From: Clavaria fumosa
Taxonomy: Eukaryota > Basidiomycota > Agaricomycetes > Agaricales > Clavariaceae
Length of the DNA stretch: 64,000 bases
Reading direction: 5' to 3'
Assembly: GCA_951802425.1 (NCBI GenBank)
Contig: OX637796.1
Location: 682,001-746,000 of the forward strand
In this document: positions 10,270 to 21,707 of the stretch, one piece after another
Position numbering within the stretch: position 1 is the first letter of the stretch
Layout: the number at the start of each line of letters is the position of its first letter
Notes under the pieces: model-generated
Database searches by the model: none
What the model was told of the DNA's origin: nothing
Seen by the model: the letters and a program-made list of their open reading frames with translations, nothing else
Position numbers and translations under genes: made by a program

Positions 10270-10900
10270 TGGCTTAATGTCACTCACATTGAGAGATGTA
10301 TCACTCAATATCCTCCAGTTTAATATCACTTAGATTGAGGGGTGTATTGTATCACTCAAAGTCCTCCAGTTTAATCACTCAAATTGAGAGGTGTATTATA
10401 TCACTGAGTATCCTTCAGTTTAATATCACTCAAATTCATGGGGTGTATTGTATCACTCAATATCCTCCAGCTTAATATCACTCAAATTGAAGGTGTTTTG
10501 TATCACTCAATATCCTTCAGTTTAATATCACCCAAATCAAGGGGTGTATTGTATCACTCAATATCCTCCAACTTAATATCACTGAAATTAAGGGGGCCTA
10601 TTGTATCACTCAATATTCTACAGTTTAATATCACTCAAATTGATGGATGTGTTGTGCCACTCAATATCCTCCAGCTTAATATCACTCAAATTGAAGGTGT
10701 TTTGTATCACTCAATATCCTTCAGTTTAATATCACCCAAATCAAGGGGTGTATTGTATCACTCAATATCCTCCAGCTTAATATCACTCAAATTAAGGGGG
10801 CTATTGTATCACTCAATATTCCCCAGCTTAATATCACTCAAATTGATGGGTGTGTTGTATCACTCAATATCCTCCAGCTCAATATCCCTTAATTCCAAAA
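10270..10900 (+). repeat. 51-52 bp tandem repeat array
   Basis: About twelve imperfect units on the theme gtatcactcaatatcctcc followed by agcttaatatcactcaaatt. The unit length of about 51 bp leaves one frame open (10438-10926), giving a repetitive GVLYHSISSxLISLKLR peptide that is a by-product of the array, not a gene. Confidence 0.8.
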
Positions 10901-10982
10901 TCACCCATCACCTGTTTTTTGGGTGAAAGTCTTAAATCATCTGTCCAGATGGTGATATCAACCTGCTATTGGGTCCATAGTG

Positions 10983-11314
10983 TATTAGCTGTAGATGTAG
11001 TGAACTAGTTACAGCTACTAGCTGTGGGCCTAGTGAACTAGTTGCAGCTACTAGCTGTGGGCCTAGTGGACTAGTTGCAGCTACTAGCTGTTGATGTAGT
11101 GGACTAGTTACAGCTATTAGTTGTAGATGTAGTGAACTAGTTGCAGCTAGTAGGTGTAGGTCTAGTAGACTAGTTGCAGCTATTAGCTGTAGATGTAGTG
11201 AACTAGTTACAGCTAGTAGCTGTGGACCTAGTGGACTAGTTGCAGCTATTAGCTGTGGGCCTAGTGAACTAGTTACAGCTATTAGCTGTAGATGTAGTGA
11301 ACTAGTTGCAGCTA
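10983..11314 (+). repeat. 33 bp subterminal repeats, second left block
   Basis: Continuation of the left array after the CACTA-like insertion, about ten units, ending at the TA that was duplicated by the mariner insertion. Both strands are open in some frames because 33 is divisible by 3; these ORFs are not genes. Confidence 0.85.
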
Positions 11315-11451
11315 AGATATGCCTCAATTGAAACTGACTACATCACATGATGTGTGACATGCCATGACATTCCGTGACATTCTGTGACAATGGTACTGCA
11401 CAAACCATTGCTCGAGCACTTTAGCACATCTACCTCAACAAATTCAATATA

Positions 11452-14400
11452 TTAATGAATCTTTGCCTTCTCGAGTTCAACAAGAATTGTTTCTGGGAGC
11501 CTGCGATGTCCCCAGTACTTTTTAGCAGCCCAAGCTGCTTGTGCTCCGTTGAGTCCTTTTCTATATGCATCCATGAACCGCAAAGACTGTGTTGCGAATC
11601 TGGGCATATTGATGTGTCAACTTGGGTATAGAACTTGCAAATAAAACACCCACCTTCGCATTGTGATCACGGAAACCTCCTCGAGGCAATTGATCAAGTT
11701 TTTCTGCAGGTCCTCTTCCTTTGATGATGGAGGGAGCAGTCAATATCGTCGCTTTGCATACCCCCAACACTGCTCTATAGGGTTGAGCTCGCAGTGAAAT
11801 TTTGGGAGGAAAAGAACATGGAAACCACATGATGATGAATCAGGTTGGGGTTTGGTTCCCCATGTATTCACAGGGACGTCTAACATGAGATGCGACGAGT
11901 GACTATTTACGCCCCTGGGACCATGTCCCATGCTCCTGGACATGATCACCTATTAATGGTTCCTCCCATCAATCCTTTCTCAGTCTTGTTTGTAAGTATG
12001 TGGCTTTGTTAACCTCCACATTGCCCGTTACCCAGACTAACCAGAGCCTCATATTGAGGTAACCCCTCACGGAGTGTGTAGCTAGCCCACCTCCACACCA
12101 GTATTGGTACAAACGCCCTTGGCGGTGTCCCACAGACCCATCCCAAATGGGGACTGGTCTACCAGCCTTTGTAATGGTCCAGCAGTTAATGGCTCACCCC
12201 AGACTCGGTCTATCCCTTTCGGGGACTGGTTTACCAGCCTCGCCGGGATTGTGGCATGGCTCCACAGCTCCCCTCAAGGACCACGCCAGTGCATAGCCAC
12301 TTACAGAGAGTACCCTGCGCATCCAAGTCAGGTTCGTCCCATGTCAGGGCTTACGTTGGGCGAACCAATGGCCTTAGTGGGGACTGGTTTACCAGCCTCG
12401 AGTTTTTGCTGCTTTCCCACGACAGTCCATGGGTCCTGCTGTAAGCTCCCTATATAACACGTTAGGGCCTGGGACCATTTCCTATCCCAAGCGAGTAAGT
12501 GGCCAAGATTTCATCGTCAGATGTGGTGATGGTTGGTTGTCGTCTGCTATGGTTGGTCCCCTGCCCGAGGCCACAAGCTACCCCACCACTGGCACGCTGA
12601 CCCACCAGAATGGGCACCCCCCCCAGGGGTCCACAGCCTCAGCAGAAGCACCAGGGTTATCCTGGACCAGTTCATACCCCGTGACTATTGGTCTCAAAGA
12701 GTCGCCATTTAAGGCTCCCAGCTAGCCACATCATACCTGCCAGTGCATCATCACATGATGGTGATTTTTGGGGAATTGATCTAAACTGAGAATTTATAAT
12801 GTCCCCTCAGCGGTTCGAACTTGTGACCCCAATTACGAATTCGACCTGTGGCTGCGTGGGACCTTTCTCCCACTGGGCCACGGGGCCCATGGAAACCACA
12901 TGCTTTGGCTTCCATTTCCAGCACAGACTCAACATTGGTGAAATCGGGCTGATTGAAGAGGATTCGGCGACAGCAGCATTCTGTTGCCCCTCCCAGGCAA
13001 TCTGCAAACCTTTTCCCATGCTGTGCCTTCATGCTTTGAGCATTTTTGAACCTGCGCTCTTCCAGTATTGCCGCCATTCCCTTGAAATGGCCAGCACGAC
13101 TGTGGCCTTCAGGAAAGTAGAGTTGTTGTTCCGATCCATCAGCAAACTGGCCATTTGACATTGGCATCTTCTTCTTCACAAATTTCCCATCAGGCCCGTA
13201 TACAGGTTTTCCATCATTGCCAGTGATGGGCACCTCTACACCGAAGCTTGCTGATGGACCTTTTGGCATTTTAGTTGCTGACAATGCACGATCTGCTCGT
13301 TTAACGTGGGTTGTTGTGTTATCGAAGACAAGGACATGATCTTCAGCTGGGAAGTGTTTCTCGAGAATATCCATTGCATTGGCAGCCTGCGCTCGAATAT
13401 TTTCATTGTCGAAATACCCATCCCGTCCCTTTCCCGCACGAAACAGCACCCGAGCATTTTCGTTTCCATCTGGTGACTGCAACCAACCATAATCAGCTGA
13501 TATGAAGTCTGCCACCATCAATGAATAGCCTTCCCCCTTCGTGTATGGCACGGCTGTCTCTGACTTGTGCACCCAACGGGTCTTTCGACGATCATGTGCA
13601 TAGAAGGTTGATTCGTCATGGAACCACAAAACTGTTCGCCGACCACCAGAATCCACATCCGCTGGGCCCTCCCCATCTTCAGTATCCCATTTGCGCATTC
13701 TCTTCGCAAATTCTGTCATAGCTGGCAGGAACACATTATTGCGGTAATGGATGACATCCTCTCGTTCGTGCCCATCAACATATTGGCCCTTCGGATTGAC
13801 AGTCCACCTGTAGCCCATCTTCTTCATCCAACGCTGTGCAGTCGCAAGCGAAATTGTTTTTTTCCGGTTGAGTCTGGTGAGGATTTCGGGTTGGTCAACA
13901 TAGCGCACAATGTCCTCAGCTTTGACATAGGTCCCAATACTCTGCAGATGCAAATGTATTTCCTGCGCAAAGTCTTCATCATCGATCAGAGACCTTGCAA
14001 AAGTGCCATAATTGTTTTGCGGCAGTTCCTGCTTGTCCGCGATGAAGGTGCGTGTCCATTCGCGAAGCTTCCTTGCCATGTATGGTCCATGGCCAAGACT
14101 TCTCGCAGTCTGGAGGGATGCCGCAATCCACGATCCTCCATGATCCTCCCCAACTTCACCACCCAATGTCGGGCCCTCCATATCAATGTAATTGAAGCAA
14201 AACAGTCGCATTGCCTCCAGCCTCTCCTTTGTGTGTTTGTCAAGGCCCGGTTCCTTGTAACCTTGTTTACCTGGGCGGTAGGGCTTGAGAATACTCCTTA
14301 GATCAGTGAGTGTCTCTCTCGCAACTTCAATTGTTGGAGCAGGTTGAAATGTCCTCCTATTCTGATCTGTACTCGGTTTGTCAACTGCTTCATCATCACT

Positions 14401-14637
14401 GTCATCGATTGGGCCATCATCCGCTCCCTCAATCTCGTCATTTGTATCCCCGCAGTCTTCTGGCCCTGCAGCGTCGTTCTCGCCATGTGGCACCTCCAGT
14501 CCAAATGAAGGAAAAGGGTGCCGGATGCTTGGAACTTCGGGAAGCTGTGAGCTCCCAAGTCGTGTTGATGCTAGAGGTTCACGCGGCAGAGCAGGCTTCG
14601 TGTCAGAGATGGGACATGCTGTCGGGCTCAGGCACAC
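11452..14637 (-). pseudogene. DDE transposase of mariner-like element, interrupted
   Basis: The basidiomycete-type IS630-Tc1-mariner transposase runs from about 14637 (GTG; the true start may lie upstream or in a spliced exon). Helix-turn-helix region RKKTISLATAQRWMKKMGYRW; first catalytic motif LWFHDESTFYAHD; second LVFDNTTTH. At ACGFH (12888-12902) a retroposon splits the ORF. Coding resumes at 11831 with VLFLPKFHCELNPIEQCWGY, which carries the third catalytic acid, then meets TGA at about 11741 where CGA is expected. After one further putative intron (gtgggt to gcccag) it ends FMDAYRKGLNGAQAAWAAKK and stops at 11452. Apart from the retroposon, the one TGA is the only clear lesion, so the copy is fairly young. 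Confidence 0.85.
11832..12887 (-). mobile_element. Retroposon with tRNA-like head, 15 bp TSD
   Basis: Flanked by perfect 15 bp copies of catggaaaccacatg (11817-11831 and 12888-12902), the size made by target-primed reverse transcription. On the minus strand its 5' end carries a box-A-like gtggcccagtggga and, about 50 bases on, a box-B-like aagttcgaacc, the internal Pol III promoter of tRNA-derived SINEs. The 3' end is ttcatcatcat. At 1056 bp it is long for a SINE and has no protein-coding capacity I can support, so it may be a composite or an unusual SINE/LINE partner. Confidence 0.7.
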
Positions 14638-15056
14638 AATCTAGAAATTCATAATGACTAGGCAATGAAAAGAAAAGAAAAACCACCAACATTTTCCTTT
14701 TCAGCTCTGTTAGTTTCCAGCTTTCTCTTCTTTCTGACACCAGCCCAAGAGCCAAGGTTTGCAAGGTTGAACTTTTTTTTCAGAGGCATTGTGCGAGCAT
14801 GCCGCTATGTAAAATGTGTCTTCATCACCAAAATGGGCAAGATGTATGACTAAAATATTAATGGCATCTCCAAATGGACACAATCAGAAATTTTGTCTGC
14901 AAGGATATGAGCGGAATCTGAATCACGAATTTTCCTTGCAAGCTGATTTGCAGAAAAATAAAATCTGACTCATCCATTAAATTTTTAGTGATTTTGTCAC
15001 GCTTTATCATGCTTTAGGTCATGTGATGTGGGTGGTTTCCATTGAGGCATATCTTA

Positions 15057-16320
15057 GTAGGTGTAGGTCTAGTGGACTTATTGCAGCTATTAGCTGTAGA
15101 TGTAGTGAACTAGTTACAGCTAGTAGCTGTGGGCATAGTGGACTAGTTGCAGCTACTAGCTGTGGGCCTAGTGGACTAGTTGCAGCTACTAGCTGTAGGT
15201 CTAGTAGACTAGTTGCAGCTACTAGCTGTAGATGTAGTGAACTAGTTGCAGCTAGTAGGTGTAGGTCTAGTGGACTAGTCGCAGCTATTAGCTGTGGATC
15301 TAGTGGACTAGTTACAGCTACTAGGTGTGGACCTGGTGGACTAGTTGCAGGTACTAGCTATGGACCTAGTGAACTAGTTACAGCTGCTAGCTGTGGGTCC
15401 AGTGGACTAGTTACAGCTACCAGTTGTGGATCTAGTGGACTAGGTGCAGCAAGTAGGTGTAGGTCTAGTGGACTAGTTGCAGTTATTAGCTGTAGATGTA
15501 GTGTACTAGTTACAGCTAGTAGCTGTGGGCCTAGTGGACTAGTTGCAGCTACTAGCTGTTGATGTAGTGAACTAGTTACAGCTATTAGTTGTAGATGTAG
15601 TGAACTAGTTACAGCTAGTGGCTGTGGACCTAGTGGACTAGTTGCAGCTATTAGCTGTGGACCTAGTGAACTAGTTACAGCTAGTAGCTGTGGGCCTAGT
15701 GGACTAGTTGCAGCTACTAGCTGTAGATGTAGTGAACTAGTTACAGCTATTAGCTGTAGATGTAGTGAACTAGTTGCAGCTAGTAGGTGTAGGTCTAGTG
15801 GACTAGTTGCAGCTACTAGCTGTAGATGTAGTGAACTAGTTACAGCTATTAGTTGTAGATGTAGTGAACTAGTTGCAGCTAGTAGGTGTAGGTCTAGTAG
15901 ACTAGTTGCAGCTAGTTGCTGTAGATCTAGTGAACTAGTTACAGCTATTAGCTTTAGATGTAATGAACTAGTTGCAGCTAGTAGTTGTGGACCTACTGGA
16001 CTAGTGGCAGCTACCAGCTGTGGGTCTAGTGGACTAGTTACAGCCATTAGCTGTGGATCTAGTGAACTAGTTGCAGCTAGTTGCTGTAGATCTAGTGAAC
16101 TAGTTACAGCTATTAGTTGTAGATGTAGTGAACTAGTTGCAGCTAGTAGCTGTGGACCTAGTGGACTAGTTGCAGCTACTAGCTGTGGGTCTAGTCAGCT
16201 ACTAGCTGTAGATCTGGTGAATTAGTTACAGCTACTAGCTGTGGATCTAGTGGACTAGTTGCAGCTAGTTGCTGTGGGTCTGGTAGTCTAGTTACAGCTA
16301 TTAGCTGTGGATCTAGCCAG
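15057..16320 (+). repeat. 33 bp subterminal repeats, long block
   Basis: About 38 tandem units of the fold-back repeat. The segment 15290-15490 duplicates 9395-9594, and the part from about 16000 onward is mirrored with high identity in the right arm. The repeat period keeps long frames open on both strands (for example 15023-15562 and 15358-16047), which are not genes. Confidence 0.85.
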
Positions 16321-16329
16321 TCAATGATG

Positions 16330-17793
16330 TGTCAGGACCCATCCATTTTTCCTCAACCTAACAACTCTATCACCACTCATGGACCTCCCAACGTTCCCCT
16401 ACCACCTCGCAAACCCCCCTACACTCTTCCGAAACCCGCTATCAACTTCCGAACACCTCTCAGGCCTCCATCATCTCCTCACGACACTCGCGATCATACC
16501 ACCATACTCGCGTCACCTCCTGCCACCTCACTTTACGCGTACTCACCGCCGAACCCACTATTCGATGCTCAACACGCTCTTACACGACTCCTGCAGCGGC
16601 ACGTGACTTGCCGCACGGCACACCGGCGCTACTCGCATTACTCGCGTTACCAGCATTACTCACGTGACATACCGCCCAAAGGCCGCCCAAGGTCACCTGC
16701 CTCACCAGTGCCGTCCACGTGACCGCTCGCCTGACCACGCGACCTTAACGATGAAATGCGCCACCGGCGGTCAAGCTGTGTATCCTTTCAAATTATGTTC
16801 TCCCTTCTTCTTCTCAGTCGTCTATAACTGTGTTAGCCCTGGACCAAGCCCCTCTGCCCAGTCGTAGTTACACATACGCTTATTTAGTTAGGTCGCGACC
16901 CATGACCAGTCATGTCCGCGACCTTACCTATGCTTAGTTTACCCCTCGCGATCTTAGTAGAACACGCGCACGGTCACTCTACGACTAGTTATACCCCGTA
17001 CTACTATAGTCTTGTCGCCTGGCGTTCTCTGTACTTTCCCTTTCTCGTCATACTCCCTGCACGTACATATATATAAGGTCTCGCATGTACTTATGGTACT
17101 CTAGACTTGATATTGATGCACATTGGTTTAAGCTTGAGGCTAGTATGCCCTTTGAGCTTGGAACCATCACGATTGATAGGTCTTGTCTCTCTTGGTGACC
17201 ACAAGATCGCCAAGACACACTCTACTCTGTTCTAACTCACCCTCTGCACTCCTACAACTCGTGCAATCTAAGTATTCTCTATTATTCGTCTTGGTACTGA
17301 TCTTGGAACCCTACAGGTTCACCCGTTGGTTGGCAAAGTCATCGCCTTCACCGACACATTTCTCAACACCGTCGTGACCACTGCAATCCTTCCAACATTC
17401 TCTATTTCTTTCACCTCGTCCTTTTCCTTCTCTATGCTTCATCGGTCAACCTCGCGACCTTCTCAGCATTATCACTTTCTCCCACCTCGTCTATTCCTTT
17501 CTTCACGCTTCATCGGTCAACTTCGCGACCCTCTCAGCGTCACCCATTTCCCCCCTCCTCATCAATTTCCTCCTTTACGCTTCATCTACCGACTTCGCGA
17601 CCTTCCCAATGACGTCTTCCTCCTCTATATTTGTCTTTCTTCGCTCTTACATCTTCTCAGACGTCTTTGCGACCTTCTGGGACCGAGCATTCTCGACTGT
17701 GCTCAACAGTTGATTGGTCTTAGCGAGTTTCCAGCATAGGTCACCAACAAGTCGATCTCCGGCACTACTATCAAGACGGGACAGGCCCTAACA
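16330..17793 (-). repeat. Solo LTR, left palindrome arm
   Basis: Read on + it runs TGTCAGGACC to GGCCCTAACA, 1464 bp, flanked by tgatg on both sides (16325-16329 and 17794-17798), the 5 bp duplication expected for LTR elements. It is homologous to the LTR at 24419-25825 of the split gypsy element but keeps far more CpG. The ORF at 16324-16722 is LTR sequence, not a gene. The strand is given only relative to the right-arm copy. Confidence 0.85.
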
Positions 17794-17798
17794 TGATG

Positions 17799-19426
17799 TA
17801 GATTCCTTGCAATAAACTATTGTAATTACAATAGGTGGCCATTGCAAGAATGACTGAACAAACAATGGCAAAACAAAATATGCTAAAAATAAAAACAAAA
17901 ACTCGAAATTGAGCAGCCCTGTGCCTGGTCCCTCAGGTACAGGTTACCAATCAGGCATAGCTGCTTTTGGTAAGCTGCTATGACCATGGGAATTTTTTTG
18001 CATGGCTTGCAAAATATGACTTTTTATACACCAAAAAATCGGCAAAAATCAGGAGATTCCAGATCTGGACACCCCACATTTGTATCTGCCTTGGTTCAGT
18101 GTCAATTTGCAAAATACACAGAAAATATTCATTTTTCTACAATTCTGCAGTACTCTGGCTTGCAAATGGATAGGAGAGGATACACACACCTACACACACT
18201 ACCTGTGGACATATGGGGAGGGTGTGGATTAGTTTAACAACTCACCCACCATCTCTGTCACCTCCCTGGAATCCATTACTAGGAATTAGGGTGCTATTGG
18301 CCTGGGAGCATGGCTATTTGTTATATTGCATATTCCAGCCATCAGACTACACCTTATGACATCTAATACAATCATACAAAAGCCCATAATATTTGGTGCA
18401 GAACTACAGATTCCCCATGTCTATTTTCCCAAAATTCTCAAAATCTCTCCCCAGATAGCCCCCTTTGTCAAATCACATATTCCTGTGGTCTGACAGCTGA
18501 CAAGGTATGCATGAATACATGTTCAAAGTTTGGTGAAATTAGGCCAAGTTCTCAAGAAGATAGCCCAGAATGTGTGTTTTTGAGGACAGTCTAAAGTGAG
18601 AGCAAAGATGAAGGCAAGGATAAGGAAGACCTTGACTGTCCTCCAAAAGACTCATTCTGAGCTATCTTCTTGAGAACTTGGCCTAACTTTACCAAATTTT
18701 GAACATGTCTTCATGTATACATTGTCAGCTACTTGCTAACAGGAATATGTGATTTGACAAAGGGGGCTATCTGGGGAGAGATTTTGAGAATTTTGGGAAA
18801 ATAGACATGGGGAATCTGTAGTTCTGCACCAAATATTATGGGCTTTTGTATGATTGTATTAGATGTCATAAGGTGTAGTCTGATGGCTGGAATATGCAAT
18901 ATAACAAATAGCCATGCTCCCAGGCCAATAGCACCCTAATTCCTAGTAATGGATTCCAGGGAGGTGACAGAGATGGTGGGTGAGTTGTTAAACTAATCCA
19001 CACCCTCCCCATATGTCCACAGGTAGTGTGTGTAGGTGTGTGTATCCTCTCCTATCCATTTGCAAGCCAGAGTACTGCAGAATTGTAGAAAAATGAATAT
19101 TTTCTGTGTATTTTGCAAATTGACACTGAACCAAGGCAGATACAAATGTGGGGTGTCCAGATCTGGAATCTCCTGATTTTTGCCGATTTTTTGGTGTATA
19201 AAAAGTCATATTTTGCAAGCCATGCAAAAAAATTCCCATGGTCATAGCAGCTTACCAAAAGCAGCTATGCCTGATTGGTAACTTGTACCTGAGGGACCAG
19301 GCACAGGGCTGCTCAATTTCGAGTTTTTGTTTTTATTTTTAGCATATTTTGTTTTGCCATTGTTTGTTCAGTCATTCTTGCAATGGCCACCTATTGTAAT
19401 TACAATAGTTTATTGCAAGGAATCTA
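17799..19426. other. Inner unique segment of fold-back, non-coding
   Basis: About 810 bp per arm around the palindrome centre. Short ORFs such as 17967-18173 occur in both arms as mirror copies and show no recognisable domain. I see no gene here. Confidence 0.7.
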
Positions 19427-19431
19427 CATCA

Positions 19432-20895
19432 TGTTAGGGCCTGTCCCGTCTTGATAGTAGTGCCGGAGATCGACTTGTTGGTGACCTATGCTGGAAACTC
19501 GCTAAGACCAATCAACTGTTGAGCACAGTCGAGAATGCTCGGTCCCAGAAGGTCGCAAAGACATCTGAGAAGATGTAAGAGCGAAGAAAGACAAATATAG
19601 AGGAGGAAGACGTCATTGGGAAGGTCGCGAAGTCAGTAGACGAAGCGTAAAGGAGGAAATTGATGAGGAGGGGGGAAATGGGTGATGCTGAGAGGGTTGC
19701 GAAGTTGACCGATGAAGCGTGAAGAAAGGAATAGACGAGGTGGGAGAAAGTGATAATGCTGAGAAGGTCGCGAGGTTGACCGATGAAGCATAGAGAAGGA
19801 AAAGGACGAGGTGAAAGAAATAGAGAATGTTGGAAGGATTGCAGTGGTCACGACGGTGTTGAGAAATGTGTCGGTGAAGGCGATGACTTTGCCAACCAAC
19901 GGGTGAACCTGTAGGGTTCCAAGATCAGTACCAAGACGAATAATAGAGAATACTTAGATTGCACGAGTTGTAGGAGTGCAGAGGGTGAGTTAGAACAGAG
20001 TAGAGTGTGTCTTGGCGATCTTGTGGTCACCAAGAGAGACAAGACCTATCAATCGTGATGGTTCCAAGCTCAAAGGGCATACTAGCCTCAAGCTTAAACC
20101 AATGTGCATCAATATCAAGTCTAGAGTACCATAAGTACATGCGAGACCTTATATATATGTACGTGCAGGGAGTATGACGAGAAAGGGAAAGTACAGAGAA
20201 CGCCAGGCGACAAGACTATAGTAGTACGGGGTATAACTAGTCGTAGAGTGACCGTGCGCGTGTTCTACTAAGATCGCGAGGGGTAAACTAAGCATAGGTA
20301 AGGTCGCGGACATGACTGGTCATGGGTCGCGACCTAACTAAATAAGCGTATGTGTAACTACGACTGGGCAGAGGGGCTTGGTCCAGGGCTAACACAGTTA
20401 TAGACGACTGAGAAGAAGAAGGGAGAACATAATTTGAAAGGATACACAGCTTGACTGCCGGTGGCGCATTTCATCGTTAAGGTCGCGTGGTCAGGCGAGC
20501 GGTCACGTGGACGGCGCTGGTGAGGCAGGTGACCTTGGGCGGCCTTTGGGCGGTATGTCACGTGAGTAATGCTGGTAACGCGAGTAATGCGAGTAGCACC
20601 GGTGTGCCATGCGGCAAGTCACGTGCCGCTGCAGGAGTCGTGTAAGAGCGTGTTGAGCATCGAATAGTGGGTTCGGCGGTGAGTACGCGTAAAGTGAGGT
20701 GGCGGGAGGTGATGCGAGTATGGTGGTATGATCGCGAGTGTCGTGAGGAGATGATGGAGGCCTGAGAGGTGTTCGGAAGTTGATAGCGGGTTTCGGAAGA
20801 GTGTAGGGGGGTTTGCGAGGTGGTAGGGGAACGTTGGGAGGTCCATGAGTGGTGATAGAGTTGTTAGGTTGAGGAAAAATGGATGGGTCCTGACA
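19432..20895 (+). repeat. Solo LTR, right palindrome arm
   Basis: Mirror copy of 16330-17793, from TGTTAGGGCC to GGTCCTGACA, flanked by catca (19427-19431 and 20896-20900), the complement of tgatg. It differs from the left copy at few sites, for example the few residue changes in the mirrored ORFs. Confidence 0.85.
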
Positions 20896-20904
20896 CATCA
20901 TTGA

Positions 20905-21707
20905 CTGGCTAGATCCACAGCTAATAGCTGTAACTAGACTACCAGACCCACAGCAACTAGCTGCAACTAGTCCACTAGATCCACAGCTAGTAGCTGTAAC
21001 TAATTCACCAGATCTACAGCTAGTAGCTGACTAGACCCACAGCTAGTAGCTGCAACTAGTCCACTAGGTCCACAGCTACTAGCTGCAACTAGTTCACTAC
21101 ATCTACAACTAATAGCTGTAACTAGTTCACTAGATCTACAGCAACTAGCTGCAACTAGTTCACTAGATCCACAGCTAATGGCTGTAACTAGTCCACTAGA
21201 CCCACAGCTGGTAGCTGCCACTAGTCCAGTAGGTCCACAACTACTAGCTGCAACTAGTTCATTACATCTAAAGCTAATAGCTGTAACTAGTTCACTAGAT
21301 CTACAGCAACTAGCTGCAACTAGTCTACTAGACCTACACCTACTAGCTGCAACTAGTTCACTACATCTACAACTAATAGCTGTAACTAGTTCACTACATC
21401 TACAGCTAGTAGCTGCAACTAGTCCACTAGGCCCACAGCTACTAGCTGCAACTAGTCCACTAGGCCCACAGCTACTAGCTGTAACTAGTTCATTACATCT
21501 ACAGCAACTAGCTGCAACTAGTCCACTAGACCTACACCTACTTGCTGCACCTAGTCCACTAGATCCACAACTGGTAGCTGTAACTAGTCCACTGGACCCA
21601 CAGCTAGCAGCTGTAACTAGTTCACTAGGTCCATAGCTAGTACCTGCAACTAGTCCACCAGGTCCACACCTAGTAGCTGTAACTAGTCCACTAGATCCAC
21701 AGCTATC
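20905..21707 (-). repeat. 33 bp subterminal repeats, right block
   Basis: About 24 units, inverted relative to the left blocks. It has fewer units than the 15057-16320 block (the mirrored frames are 152 and 229 codons long), so unit number has changed since the arms formed. Confidence 0.85.

Larger units (their letters stand above)
9595..10982. mobile_element. CACTA-like non-autonomous element, TSD TAT
   Basis: Inserted into the 33 bp array: tat at 9592-9594 and 10983-10985 flank it, and joining the sides restores gcagttattagctg exactly as in the undisturbed unit near 15480. The ends are (at)CACTGCAAGACC and, on the other strand, CACTATGGACCC, with better matching further in at gatatcaccat. 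A CACT(A) end with a 3 bp duplication is typical of CACTA/EnSpm elements. There is no coding capacity. The interior holds many gtgaa/ttcacc subterminal motifs, a tRNA-like patch near 10145-10255 and a 51 bp tandem array. Confidence 0.65.
11315..15054 (-). mobile_element. IS630-Tc1-mariner-type element, TSD TA
   Basis: The ends AGATATGCCTCAAT...GAAAC and their inverted copy (about 40 bp TIR, with a second conserved block acatcacatga) are flanked by TA at 11313-11314 and 15055-15056. Joining across one TA recreates gcagctagtaggtgtagg, a normal 33 bp repeat unit, so this element jumped into the fold-back array. It carries one transposase gene on the minus strand, split by a retroposon. Confidence 0.85.
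16000..21225. repeat. Large palindrome inside the fold-back element
   Basis: Positions x and 37225-x are complementary over about 2.6 kb per arm: 16330 pairs with 20895, 17793 with 19432, 17967 with 19258. Arms are nearly identical over the LTR and most of the unique segment. The innermost 100-150 bp per side, around the centre near 18612, are clearly more diverged, and the arms leave a short spacer bounded by ggacagtc and gactgtcc. Confidence 0.9.

Noticed and set aside
10438..10926. 162-residue ORF with GVLYHSIS repeats
   Set aside because: By-product of the 51 bp tandem array within the CACTA-like element.
12781..14637. Reading the 618-residue transposase ORF as complete
   Set aside because: Its last part (after ACGFH) is retroposon sequence; the catalytic C-terminus resumes at 11831.
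11315..15054. Mariner transposase as the driver of the surrounding fold-back
   Set aside because: It has its own TIRs and TA duplication and interrupts a 33 bp repeat unit, so it is a later passenger.
15023..16225. Long repetitive ORFs (SGLVAATSC type, and LQLVAATSPLD type on the other strand)
   Set aside because: Produced by the 33 bp repeat, which is divisible by three, in both strands. Same for 10932-11327 and 21000-21636.
16324..16722. 132-residue ORF present in both palindrome arms
   Set aside because: Lies within the solo LTR and has no domain.
9395..21707. CRISPR-like array
   Set aside because: Tandem units have no unique spacers, the genome is fungal, and the arrays lie inside a transposon.
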